A stretch of DNA of 64,000 nt from Alphaproteobacteria bacterium (GTDB taxonomy: Bacteria; Pseudomonadota; Alphaproteobacteria; UBA2966). The stretch is from assembly GCA_018654745.1 (NCBI GenBank), contig JABILA010000069.1:1-64000 (forward strand), read 5' to 3'. A program made the translations under genes and the position numbers. The notes beneath the pieces were generated by a model that saw only the letters and a list, made by a program, of their open reading frames with translations, made no database searches and had not been told where the DNA came from. Below, piece after piece: positions 54,256 to 63,078 of this stretch (its first letter is position 1; each line of letters starts with the position of its first letter).

Positions 54256-55728
54256 ATGAATACATTGAATGAAACGGATATCCGGGATTTACAGTCTTTT
54301 GACACGCCCGAAGCCGCAGTTTCGCGGATGGAAGAAATATATAATGAAGGATGTGAGCTGCTAAGTGCTCATTTCGACCGATTTGCTGCGGGTGAACGGG
54401 GATTTGAAAAAGTTGATGCCTGTTATCCGTACTTGCGTATCGAGGTGCCGTCTGTGTCACGACAGCAACGCGGCTCCCTATCTTATGGTGCCGTCGCTGA
54501 GGCCGGTGTTTACGGGACAACCGTAACCAAACCCTCGTTGTTTCGCGGTTACTATCTCGAACAGATTGGTTTGTTGATTGAGAACCACGAAGTGCCAATC
54601 CAGGTTGGTATTTCGAACCGGCAAATTCCACTGACTTTTGCCATGGAATCGCTGACCGCTGATTTAAAGGCGGATGAAGTCGCTTTACTGGCTGACATGT
54701 TTCATCTGCCTGATCTGGCCCGTACTGATGACCGGGTTGCAAATGGCACTTTTCGTGGCCAACCAGGCGAACCTCATCCTTTGTCCCTGTTCAGTGCAGA
54801 GAGAGTCGATCTTTCGCTGTCCAGGTTAAGCCACTACACAGGCACATCGTCTGAGCATTTTCAGGGCTTTGTCCTGTTCACCAACTATCAAAGATATGTC
54901 GATGAATTTGTCGAGTATGGTCGGCGTGAAATTGAAACCGGTGACACATTCCGCGCCTTTGTCGAACCTGGCAACGCCGTATCCTGCAATCCGCGTTTAA
55001 CTGATAAACCGTCATCCGGAGAAGTGGCTGGAAAATTGCCACAAATGCCTGCCTATCACCTGGTCAAAGACGGGCATATGGGCGTCACATTGATTAACAT
55101 CGGTGTCGGGCCATCGAACGCCAAGACAATCACAGATCATGTTGCTGTATTGCGACCGCATTGCTGGTTGATGATCGGACATTGTGGCGGGCTGCGTCGA
55201 AGCCAACGTCTGGGAGACTATGTTCTGGCGCATGCTTACGGCCGTCTCGATAATGTTCTGAACAATGATTTACCACCAGAAATACCGGTGCCGGCAATCG
55301 CTGAAATTCAGGTCGCCCTCAGTGCGGCTGTCGCCAAAGTCAGTGGAGACAAGGCCGCGGACATGAAGCAACATTTACGTACAGGAACAGTTGTCACAAC
55401 TGATGACAGGGACTGGGAATTACGACACGACGCCTTGTCGACCTATTTTAACCAGACCCGCGCCATTGCAGTTGATATGGAATCGGCAACAATCGCCGCC
55501 AATGGGTATCGGTTGAGGGTACCCTATGGAACGTTGTTGTGTGTTTCAGACAAACCCTTACATGGTGAAATCAAACTGCCGGGCATGGCCAATGCGTTTT
55601 ATCAGGAACGGGTGAGCCAGCATTTCAAGATCGGCCTGGAGACGATAAGCATGCTGCGCGATGAACTGGACCAGCGTGTCCTGCATTCCCGAAAACTCCG
55701 TAGTTTTGATGAACCTGCCTTTCGATAG
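54256..55728 (+). CDS. amn: AMP nucleosidase
   Basis: The 490-residue protein has the Amn-specific N-terminal domain (FEKVDACYPYLRIEVP, about residues 50-65). The C-terminal nucleoside-phosphorylase fold follows, with HMGVTLINIGVGPSNAKTITDH near 275 and MIGHCGGLR, and AVDMESATIAANGYR near 405 carries the catalytic-site Met-Glu. It hydrolyses AMP to adenine and ribose-5-phosphate, adjusting adenylate pools in the cytoplasm. It is the only gene on its strand after a structured leader. No Pho box was seen, although E. coli amn is Pho-regulated. Confidence 0.95.
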   Translation: MNTLNETDIRDLQSFDTPEAAVSRMEEIYNEGCELLSAHFDRFAAGERGFEKVDACYPYLRIEVPSVSRQQRGSLSYGAVAEAGVYGTTVTKPSLFRGYYLEQIGLLIENHEVPIQVGISNRQIPLTFAMESLTADLKADEVALLADMFHLPDLARTDDRVANGTFRGQPGEPHPLSLFSAERVDLSLSRLSHYTGTSSEHFQGFVLFTNYQRYVDEFVEYGRREIETGDTFRAFVEPGNAVSCNPRLTDKPSSGEVAGKLPQMPAYHLVKDGHMGVTLINIGVGPSNAKTITDHVAVLRPHCWLMIGHCGGLRRSQRLGDYVLAHAYGRLDNVLNNDLPPEIPVPAIAEIQVALSAAVAKVSGDKAADMKQHLRTGTVVTTDDRDWELRHDALSTYFNQTRAIAVDMESATIAANGYRLRVPYGTLLCVSDKPLHGEIKLPGMANAFYQERVSQHFKIGLETISMLRDELDQRVLHSRKLRSFDEPAFR

Positions 55729-55784
55729 ACAATGAAACGCCGGTAATTCTGGTAATTTCGGGGCAGACGCCCTATCTATGATGG

Positions 55785-56186
55785 ATGGGAAAGCGGCACT
55801 TATACCTGATGTTGGGCTTCGTCTTTTTTGGCGTCGGTATCGTCGGCGTTGTGCTGCCTGTATTGCCGACAACTCCTTTTATGCTTCTGGCTCTATGGGC
55901 ATTTTCGAACAGTTCTGAACGTTTTCACAACTGGCTCTATACGCACCCGAAATTTGGACCTTCTCTGCAAATCTGGAGCACGCATGGTGTCGTTCCCAAA
56001 CGCGCAAAGATATCTGCCTTAACCGTTATGGCCGGAAGCTTCATTTTTTTGACAATGTTTTCCGAAGCCCATTGGGCAATTATCTTCTCGGCGTCGGCAT
56101 TCATGCTGATAGGTGCAACGTTTTTGATGACGCGGCCCAGTCAAATTCCCGTGGAATACGATACCTCAACGGATGATGTTGTCTGA
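55785..56186 (+). CDS. YbaN/DUF454 family inner membrane protein
   Basis: The 133-residue protein has the family signature GIVGVVLPVLPTTPFMLLALWAF in its first hydrophobic hairpin and SSERFHNWLYTHPKFGP in the following loop. Two further spans lie at about residues 80-115. The function is unknown; members are widespread inner-membrane proteins. It lies 56 bases after amn. Confidence 0.88.
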   Translation: MGKRHLYLMLGFVFFGVGIVGVVLPVLPTTPFMLLALWAFSNSSERFHNWLYTHPKFGPSLQIWSTHGVVPKRAKISALTVMAGSFIFLTMFSEAHWAIIFSASAFMLIGATFLMTRPSQIPVEYDTSTDDVV

Positions 56187-56215
56187 AACGGTGCGCCTGA
56201 GCGCATGTGCGCAGA

Positions 56216-57424
56216 TTACCAGGTTGTCTTTTTCTGAATGATTTCGATGGCGCTGTCGTAATTCAGGGGTCTGGACATGTAATAGCCCTGACCGTACTGG
56301 CAGCCCAGATCTTTCAGTGTTTCCATCTGTGCTTTTTCTTCGATACCTTCAGCGACAATATTGGTCTCCAGCGCCAGCGCTAGCTGGGCAATGCCGTTGA
56401 CAACCCGCAGACTGTTTTTGGATTTGTCCATATTAACGACAAATGTTCGGTCGATCTTGATTGTATCAAGCGGGAACTGGTGCAGGTAACTAAGACTTGA
56501 ATATCCAGTGCCAAAATCATCAAGGGCAATGGACGTTCCCAGGGCTTTCAGTTTCTTCAATGCTTCCGTGGCATGGGCGAAGTTCTCGACCATCATTGTT
56601 TCGGTTATTTCAAGCTTGATATTGGCGGGATTAACGCCACTGTTTGATATTATCTCTGCGAGTGTATCTATCTCTTTCAACTCCGACAATTGCAGTCCGG
56701 AAACGTTGACACTCATGAATGGCAGTGATTTTTCAGGGAATGATTTCTCAAATTCAGACATGATGGTTTTGTGTTGTTCGAGGGAAGTTTCCAGGGCCCA
56801 TCGACCCAATTCCACGATGTAACCGGTTTCTTCCGCCAGCGGAATGAAATCGACGGGCGATATAAAAGTTCCGTCGGCCTTTATCCAGCGCATCAGGGCT
56901 TCGAACCCTGCAATATGGCCGTCCTCCAGGGAAACAATCGGTTGAAAGTGCATTTCAAATTCGTTGTTTTCCAGCGCGGTACGCATATCCTTTTCTATAT
57001 TGATCCGACTGAAGGCCAGATCCCTGATTTCATCCAGCGAAGGATCGTTCCCGCTATCAGGTATCTTCTTGCCGACCAATAAATGCTGTGTTTCCCGGAA
57101 GCGGTTCAGGATCACCCGAATGATCAAATTCATCATCGGGTTATCTGAACGCAGATTTCCCATATATCTGGCTCGCTGGATAACGATGACATCCGTATTC
57201 ACAGCCGCACGGACAGTCGCTGAGCGTGGTGCTTCGTCGATCATCGACATTTCACCAAAAATCTCACCGGCGCCAAGAGTGGCGATCACGACTTCCTGTC
57301 CATCCTGGATGTTCGATATCTGAACTTCACCCCGTTCGATCATATAGGCATTTCGTCCATGATCCCCGATGCGGAATATTTCTTCGCCAGCAGCGAATGA
57401 TTTTGAATAGATCATGTCGGACAT
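56216..57424 (-). CDS. Cyclic-nucleotide-binding domain fused to EAL phosphodiesterase
   Basis: The 402-residue protein has an N-terminal cNMP-binding jelly roll (residues 5-115) with LGAGEIFGEMSMIDEAPRSATV, which matches the phosphate-binding cassette FGE...RSA. A linker and an EAL domain (about 155-395) follow. The EAL catalytic residues are complete: AGFEALMRW, NVSGLQL, LEITET, DDFGTG, TIKIDRTF and AEGIEE. It would couple cAMP or cGMP sensing to c-di-GMP hydrolysis. The ATG follows GGGGA by seven bases. It stands alone, converging with the YbaN-type gene. Confidence 0.92.
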   Translation of the reverse strand: MSDMIYSKSFAAGEEIFRIGDHGRNAYMIERGEVQISNIQDGQEVVIATLGAGEIFGEMSMIDEAPRSATVRAAVNTDVIVIQRARYMGNLRSDNPMMNLIIRVILNRFRETQHLLVGKKIPDSGNDPSLDEIRDLAFSRINIEKDMRTALENNEFEMHFQPIVSLEDGHIAGFEALMRWIKADGTFISPVDFIPLAEETGYIVELGRWALETSLEQHKTIMSEFEKSFPEKSLPFMSVNVSGLQLSELKEIDTLAEIISNSGVNPANIKLEITETMMVENFAHATEALKKLKALGTSIALDDFGTGYSSLSYLHQFPLDTIKIDRTFVVNMDKSKNSLRVVNGIAQLALALETNIVAEGIEEKAQMETLKDLGCQYGQGYYMSRPLNYDSAIEIIQKKTTW

Positions 57425-57681
57425 GCAAAAATCCCCGGTAAAAAACTAACTTTCAGACTCAGTAGATAATAGCCTAACAGCAAATCGTTAAAAGAATATA
57501 TGAGTAAATAGCATAGGGCCCACTGATCCGTCGCAAAAAGCGGTTGGCATATCCCTGAAATCGATTATTGATCGGGCTGCAGCGGGCGGAATTAATCTCG
57601 CTTGGTTCATAATGACAACAAGATTGTGACGAAAACTAGCGGTTAGTCTTCAAAATCGGAATGGCGCCGGGAAAGATATAT
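57425..57681. other. Intergenic region, no gene seen
   Basis: These 257 AT-rich bases lie between the polyprenyl synthase stop and the cNMP-EAL start, both on the minus strand. They should carry the cNMP-EAL promoter. No RNA gene, repeat or convincing terminator was found. Confidence 0.5.
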
Positions 57682-58704
57682 TCAGTGCGCTCTCTCGATG
57701 CAAAAGTCGATGACATCGACAAGGGCTTGCTGTTCTTCACTGGCAGGAAAGAAACCAATTGCATCACGTGCCTTGGCGCCATAGTGGCGGGCCCGCTCAA
57801 TTGTATCTTCCAGGGCTCCGTGTTTCTCAAGAAGGCCCATGGCGTGCTCCAGGTCACCTTCCTGTTGATCCAGGTTCTCCAGAGTTCTGATCCAGAATGA
57901 GCGCTCTTCGTCGTCGCCCCGTCGGAATGCAAGGATAATTGGCAGGGTAATCTTGCCTTCACTGAAATCATCACCGACGGTTTTGCCCAGGGTTGCCTGT
58001 TTTGCGGAGAAATCCAGAACATCGTCTATCAACTGAAATGTGATACCGATATTTCTGCCGTAGGATTCCAGGGCCTCTTCTTCTGCCTTTGGGCGATCCG
58101 CCACAACAGCGCCAATACGGCAAGCTGCGGAAAACAAAGCGGCGGTTTTGTTGCTGATGACTTCAAGATAGGCATCTTCTGACGTCGACGTATCGTTGGA
58201 AGTAACCAGTTGCAGGACTTCTCCTTCCGCAATAATTGCAGAAGCTGTAGACAGGATATCCAGAACTTTCAGCGAGCCATCCTTGACCATTAATTGAAAG
58301 GCCCGACTGAATAGAAAATCACCGACCAGGACACTGGCCTGATTACCCCACAAGGCATTCGCTGTCGCATTGCCCCGGCGCAAGTCACTTTCGTCAACGA
58401 CATCGTCGTGAAGCAGCGTGGCAGTGTGAATGAATTCGACGCAGGCAGCCAATTGGATATGACGCTCGCCTGAATATCCGCACATATGTGCACTGGCCAG
58501 GGTCATCAAGGGGCGCAAGCGTTTACCGCCAGATGCAACCAGGTGACCAGCCAGCTCAGGGATAAGCGGAACACGGCTCGACATGCGATCAACGATGACT
58601 TTGTTGACTTTCGACAAGTCATCCGCCACCAGTGACTGGAGTTTCTTTAAAGACGCCTTTTTGGCGGTTTCATTTTTGCTTCCAAGTGGAACAACAACAC
58701 CCAC
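57682..58704 (-). CDS. Long-chain polyprenyl diphosphate synthase (octaprenyl/decaprenyl type)
   Basis: The 340-residue all-trans prenyltransferase has GGKRLRPLMTLAS, the first aspartate-rich motif LLHDDVVDESDLRRG without the two-residue insert of IspA, and the second FQLIDDVLDF. The small residues before the first motif (FIHTATLLHDD) are typical of long-chain IspB/DdsA enzymes making the ubiquinone side chain. It takes farnesyl diphosphate, as made by the ispA product at 23.8 kb. It is divergent from the DUF2007 gene. Confidence 0.93.
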   Translation of the reverse strand: MGVVVPLGSKNETAKKASLKKLQSLVADDLSKVNKVIVDRMSSRVPLIPELAGHLVASGGKRLRPLMTLASAHMCGYSGERHIQLAACVEFIHTATLLHDDVVDESDLRRGNATANALWGNQASVLVGDFLFSRAFQLMVKDGSLKVLDILSTASAIIAEGEVLQLVTSNDTSTSEDAYLEVISNKTAALFSAACRIGAVVADRPKAEEEALESYGRNIGITFQLIDDVLDFSAKQATLGKTVGDDFSEGKITLPIILAFRRGDDEERSFWIRTLENLDQQEGDLEHAMGLLEKHGALEDTIERARHYGAKARDAIGFFPASEEQQALVDVIDFCIERAH

Positions 58705-58836
58705 GGAACAACCTTTCGAGACATTGATTTACTTTGTTGGAGCATAGGGTGGGGGTCGAACAACGGTCAAGCGCCAGGCCAAAATATTCGCCCGGATCGT
58801 TGATTTTGCGACGATTTGGCGCAATCGTATGGCACT

Positions 58837-59058
58837 ATGGTTGAAGTTCTCCGTACAAACGACGTTGTTCTGCTTTCTTTTGTTTCAGCCTTGCTGGATG
58901 AAGCAAATATTGATGCCCTTGTGTTCGACACACATGCTTCAATAATGGAAGGTAGCATTGGTGTATTGCCGCGCCGAATCATGGTTGCGGACAGTGATTT
59001 GTATTATGCGCGGAAAGTGATCGACGAGGCGATGGAAGACCATGACGTCGAAAACTGA
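58837..59058 (+). CDS. DUF2007 domain protein
   Basis: A 73-residue protein from the ATG at 58837 (the frame is open from a TTG 21 bases upstream). It matches DUF2007 putative signal-transducing proteins: EVLRTNDVVLLSFVSALLDEA, then IMEGSIGVLPRRIMVADSD. It is small and soluble and has no known activity. Its 3' end overlaps the methyltransferase start by 17 bases; this gene pair with a TrmN6-like enzyme recurs in alphaproteobacteria. Confidence 0.85.
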   Translation: MVEVLRTNDVVLLSFVSALLDEANIDALVFDTHASIMEGSIGVLPRRIMVADSDLYYARKVIDEAMEDHDVEN

Positions 59059-59782
59059 GCACACTGTCCTGGGTGGACGACTAGTATTGCGCCAGCCTGC
59101 CGAAGGCTATCGGGCAGCAATCGATCCGGTATTATTGGCAGCGTCGGTGATAACACGTCCAGGCGAGAGGGTACTTGATCTCGGGACCGGAATTGGAACA
59201 GCTGCACTGTGCCTTGCGCGTCGCTGTCCGGATACCAGTGTTATCGGACTGGAGTTGCAATCTGATCTGGTTCAACTGGCAAATGAGAATGCCGACCACA
59301 ACGAACTTTCGGCTATAGCAAGTTTTTTGGTCGGCGATATCAATTCGCCGCCAGGTACACTTGCAGATACTATCTTTGATCAAATTATTGCAAATCCACC
59401 GTATTACAGGGCGGATCAGGCGCAAATATCGCCAAATCAAACCAAGGCACTGGCGAATGTCGAAGGTGAGGGCGGACTTCAAGCGTGGATGGATTTGGCA
59501 CGCAGGTATCTGAAGGACGGTGGGGTTCTCACAATTATTCATACGGCAGACCGATTGGCAGACTTGATGGAAGCCGCGGGTGATCATCAATTTGGCAGTG
59601 TGGAGATCATGCCGTTCTGGCCGAAACAAGGCAGAGCCGCCAAACGTATCATTTTGAGATGCCGAAAGGGTGGCAAGGCGGCAACGATCCTTCATGCGGG
59701 CCTTCAGTTGCATGAAGGTGATGGAAAATATACCTGTGAGGCAGACAGGATACTTATGGACGCAGGCCCGCTGGTTTTTTAG
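59042..59782 (+). CDS. tRNA1(Val) (adenine-N6)-methyltransferase-like (TrmN6 family)
   Basis: The 246-residue SAM methyltransferase has VLDLGTGIGTAALCLARR as motif I near residue 40, GLELQSDLVQLANENA, and the adenine-N6 catalytic motif NPPYY at residues 118-122. This is the YfiC/TrmN6 layout, modifying A37 of tRNA1-Val in E. coli. Other small-RNA or protein targets are possible. The ATG lies inside the end of the DUF2007 gene with GGAAG upstream, so the two are coupled. Confidence 0.88.
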   Translation: MTSKTEHTVLGGRLVLRQPAEGYRAAIDPVLLAASVITRPGERVLDLGTGIGTAALCLARRCPDTSVIGLELQSDLVQLANENADHNELSAIASFLVGDINSPPGTLADTIFDQIIANPPYYRADQAQISPNQTKALANVEGEGGLQAWMDLARRYLKDGGVLTIIHTADRLADLMEAAGDHQFGSVEIMPFWPKQGRAAKRIILRCRKGGKAATILHAGLQLHEGDGKYTCEADRILMDAGPLVF

Positions 59783-59838
59783 AGAAATCGGGCAAGCAGA
59801 ATTGCGGCGATCACTGACTACGCGCTAGACTTTGGTCT

Positions 59839-60723
59839 ATGGATATTGATTTTCGCTCATTGCTATCGTGGCTACCCCTCGAACGTTTCCGCAACCCTCG
59901 TCCGGTTGTCGCAGTTGTACGCCTTTCCGGTGTGATCGGGCAGGGCGGTCGATTTCGTCAGGGGCTGGACATTCAGTCCATTGGCCCGGTTCTCAAAGCC
60001 GCATTCAAGACCAGTGGTCTGACGGCTGTGGCCCTTGCCATTAATTCTCCGGGTGGTGCGCCCGCGCAGTCAAATCTGATCTACGCACGCATTCGCGCTC
60101 TGGCAGCTGAGAAGGAAATCCCGGTTCTGGCCTTTGCCGAAGATGTTGCAGCTTCCGGTGGTTACTGGCTGTCCTGTGCAGCGGATGAAATTTATGCTGA
60201 CGTCAATTCAATCGTTGGCTCGATCGGTGTGGTTTCAGCCGGTTTTGGTTTTCAGGATATGTTGGAGAAAATTGGTGTTGAGCGCCGTATACATGCCCAG
60301 GGGGACCGCAAGGCCATGCTGGATCCGTTTGAGCCAGAACGGGATGCAGACGTCAAACGACTGCTGGCGATCCAGAAAAATATCCACGAAAATTTCAAGA
60401 ACCTGGTAAAGGAACGGCGGGGCGAGCGGGTGAAAATCAGTGACCGCAAGTTGTTTTCCGGCGATATCTGGACAGGACGTGAAGCGTTGGATGCCGGTCT
60501 GATCGACGGCCTCGGGGAAATGCGTGAAATCCTGCACCAGAAGTTTGGGGATGACGTGAAAATCAGGGAAGTCGGCGGACGAACATCGTTCCTGAAAAGG
60601 CTGTTTGGGCGAACAGAGGCTTCGACCTCAGACCCGGATTTCGAAGGTGCCTTGGGAAACCTGCCCGGCCAATTACTGACGGCAGTAGAAGACCGGGCAT
60701 TCTGGTCTCGTTTTGGACTTTAG
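59839..60723 (+). CDS. S49-family serine peptidase (SppA/SohB-like)
   Basis: The 294-residue ClpP-fold peptidase has LAINSPGGAPAQSNLIYARI near residue 68 and the nucleophile Ser106 in AASGGYW. The general-base lysine is Lys158 in QGDRKAMLDPF, and WTGREALDAGLIDGLG lies near the C-terminus. Unlike typical SppA or SohB there is no clear N-terminal membrane span, so it is probably cytosolic or peripherally attached. It would degrade signal-peptide remnants or other peptides. Confidence 0.9.
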   Translation: MDIDFRSLLSWLPLERFRNPRPVVAVVRLSGVIGQGGRFRQGLDIQSIGPVLKAAFKTSGLTAVALAINSPGGAPAQSNLIYARIRALAAEKEIPVLAFAEDVAASGGYWLSCAADEIYADVNSIVGSIGVVSAGFGFQDMLEKIGVERRIHAQGDRKAMLDPFEPERDADVKRLLAIQKNIHENFKNLVKERRGERVKISDRKLFSGDIWTGREALDAGLIDGLGEMREILHQKFGDDVKIREVGGRTSFLKRLFGRTEASTSDPDFEGALGNLPGQLLTAVEDRAFWSRFGL

Positions 60724-60726
60724 ATA

Positions 60727-61866
60727 TTAATAACCGGATAGCGTCGCGAAGCGGTCACGATGCCATGCGGATGAACCAAAGGTATGTTCGGCGACCCGGG
60801 CCCGTTTGAGATAGAGACCGGAATCATGTTCATCTGTCATGCCAATGCCGCCGTGCATTTGTACGCCTTCACTGGAAATCAGGTGCATGGCATCGCCTAC
60901 CTTTGCCTTGGCAAAGCTGGCCATAACCGGCACATCTTCACGCCCTTCGTCAATTGCTGTCAGGGCTTCCATCACAACTGACTTGCAAATTTCCAGTTCG
61001 CCAAACATTTTCACTGCGCGGTGCTGCAAAGCCTGAAAAGTACCAATGGGCTGGCCGAACTGATGGCGTTCTTTCAGATATTCCAGTGTAAATTCAAAGA
61101 CTTGTTGAGCGGCACCCAACATCTCGGCGGCCAGGGCAATACGGCCCCGATCAAGGATCGCATCCAGGACGTCCGCCCCTTTATCCTGCGTGCCCAACGC
61201 GTCACTTGCATCCAGACGGACATTGGCAAATTTGACATTGGCAGAATTTCGATTGTCGACCATGGACAGGGCCTCAATTTCAACACCGTCTGAATCAGCC
61301 GCCACGACAAATAACGAGATGCCGTTACGGTCGGTGCTGGCGCCGGATGTCCGGGCAGTGACAATCAGTTGGTTGGCGACATGCCCGTCCAGTACCTGGC
61401 ATTTGCTGCCGTTCAGCACCCAGCCATCACCGTCGGCTGTTGCCGCTGTCTCGACAGCATAAGGAGCATGGTGGGCCCCTTCTTCTGCCGCCAGGGCCAT
61501 CAGGCATTTACCCTCGGCAATCGCAGGCAACAAAGCTGATTTCTGCTCGTCTGATCCAGCCAACATCAAGGCTGAACTGCCCAGCACGATGGTGGACACC
61601 AGGGGGGAAGGCAGCAAGGTGCGACCGGTTTCTTCCAGCACAACGCCCAGTCCCTGAAAACCAAAGTCGGCACCGCCAAATTCTTCCGGGATAATGACGC
61701 CAGCCCAACCCAGTTCGGCCATCTCGGTCCACAAGGCCTTGTCAAAACCATCGGCGTTTTTTTCGTCCCGGATTTTGCGGAAGGCACTGACAGGTCCTTT
61801 GTCGCTGACAAAGTCGCGCGCCGAATCTCGCAAAAGGTTTTGTTCTTCGTTTAAGATCATCGCCAT
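60727..61866 (-). CDS. Acyl-CoA dehydrogenase family protein (subunit-like)
   Basis: The 379-residue ACAD has the flavin/helical core with ERHQFGQPIGTFQALQHR near 265 and MHGGIGMTDEHDSGLYLKR near 340. The glutamate motif YEGT of medium-chain enzymes is absent. It follows a second ACAD gene by 15 bases. Such pairs often form mixed alpha2beta2 enzymes in steroid or branched side-chain beta-oxidation (the FadE26/FadE27 and ChsE types). It converges with the S49 gene. Confidence 0.88.
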   Translation of the reverse strand: MAMILNEEQNLLRDSARDFVSDKGPVSAFRKIRDEKNADGFDKALWTEMAELGWAGVIIPEEFGGADFGFQGLGVVLEETGRTLLPSPLVSTIVLGSSALMLAGSDEQKSALLPAIAEGKCLMALAAEEGAHHAPYAVETAATADGDGWVLNGSKCQVLDGHVANQLIVTARTSGASTDRNGISLFVVAADSDGVEIEALSMVDNRNSANVKFANVRLDASDALGTQDKGADVLDAILDRGRIALAAEMLGAAQQVFEFTLEYLKERHQFGQPIGTFQALQHRAVKMFGELEICKSVVMEALTAIDEGREDVPVMASFAKAKVGDAMHLISSEGVQMHGGIGMTDEHDSGLYLKRARVAEHTFGSSAWHRDRFATLSGY

Positions 61867-61881
61867 GAAACTATTCCTGAA

Positions 61882-63075
61882 CTACTGATGGTCGCGCAGG
61901 CCAAGAACCTGCTTGGCGACGACATTGGTGTTGATTTCCGAAGTGCCGCCTTCAATGGAGTTGCCTTTCGAGCGCAGCCATTGACGGGTTGCAGAAATTT
62001 CATTTTCGCTGAAGGCATCACCCGCCCAGCCAAGGCCCTGGGCCCCCATGGCCTCAACAGTCAGCTCACAACGATCCTGATTAATCTTCGCACCATAGGA
62101 TTTAAACAATGAAGAGGCTGCACTGGGGCCAGACCCCTGGGTGGCTTCCATGGCGACGCGTTTCAGTGTGAGTTGAAAACCAAGGTCTTCCATTCGATGG
62201 GCGGCAATCCGGTCCCGCAGGCTTGCATCGGAAATTTTTCCATCTTTGGTCAAACCAACATAATTTCGGGCAACATATTCCAGCGGTACAGGTTCTGAGC
62301 CTGTGACGGCACCAAAGTTGGAGATGGATGTACGTTCATGCTGCAGCAATCGTTTTGCGATGGTCCAGCCTGCATTCAGTTCGCCCACCAGATGCGACTG
62401 AGGCACCCGCACATCCGTAAAGAATGTTTCACAGAACGGAGATGACCCGGAGATCAGTTTGATCGGTCGGGTTTCAACACCTTCCGTCGCCATATCAAAT
62501 AGTATGAAGCTGATACCTTCATGTTTGACCGATGTATCCGTGCGCACAAGGCAAAAAATCCAGTCCGCCTCATCGGCATAAGACGTCCAGACTTTCTGAC
62601 CATTAATGACATAATCATCACCATCAGGGACGGCGCGTGTTTGCAATCCAGCCAGGTCAGAACCGGCACCGGGTTCTGAATATCCCTGACACCAACGGAT
62701 TTCACCCCGAACGATCTGCGGCAGGAATTTCAATTTTTGTTCTTCGCTGGCAAATTCCAGCAGAGCTGGTCCCAGCATCCACAGACCGAAGCTGAACAGT
62801 GCCGGGCGGGCATTGATGCGCTTTAGTTCGCTTTGCAGGACCATGTTCTGGTCCTTGCTTAGGCCGCCACCACCATATTTAGTTGGCCAGACAGGTGCTG
62901 TCCAACCACGTTCGCCCATACGTTCGAGCCAGAGTTTCGAATCCGGGTTGGGGAATTCGGCATTGCGGCCACCCCAGACGATTTCACTTTCACTCATAGG
63001 CTCCCGCATGGAGGCGGGGCAATTCGCTTCCAGCCATTCACGGGTTTCCTGTCGGAACTGGTCAAGATCACTCAT
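61882..63075 (-). CDS. Acyl-CoA dehydrogenase
   Basis: The 397-residue ACAD has the flavin-binding CQGYSEPGAGSDLAGLQT and VWTSYADEADWIFCLVRT in the middle domain, and the C-terminal IEGGTSEINTNVVAKQVLGL. The EGGTSEIN form is found in FadE-type enzymes that lack the MCAD-type base at that position. It desaturates an acyl-CoA with electrons passed to ETF. It sits between the second ACAD and an SDR in one minus-strand unit. Confidence 0.92.
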   Translation of the reverse strand: MSDLDQFRQETREWLEANCPASMREPMSESEIVWGGRNAEFPNPDSKLWLERMGERGWTAPVWPTKYGGGGLSKDQNMVLQSELKRINARPALFSFGLWMLGPALLEFASEEQKLKFLPQIVRGEIRWCQGYSEPGAGSDLAGLQTRAVPDGDDYVINGQKVWTSYADEADWIFCLVRTDTSVKHEGISFILFDMATEGVETRPIKLISGSSPFCETFFTDVRVPQSHLVGELNAGWTIAKRLLQHERTSISNFGAVTGSEPVPLEYVARNYVGLTKDGKISDASLRDRIAAHRMEDLGFQLTLKRVAMEATQGSGPSAASSLFKSYGAKINQDRCELTVEAMGAQGLGWAGDAFSENEISATRQWLRSKGNSIEGGTSEINTNVVAKQVLGLRDHQ

Positions 63076-63078
63076 ATC

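Noticed and set aside
56187..56215. GGTGCGCCTGAGCGCATGTGCG as a terminator between converging genes
   Set aside because: It can form small alternative hairpins but no T-run follows within the gap; the nearest one is inside the cNMP-EAL coding sequence.
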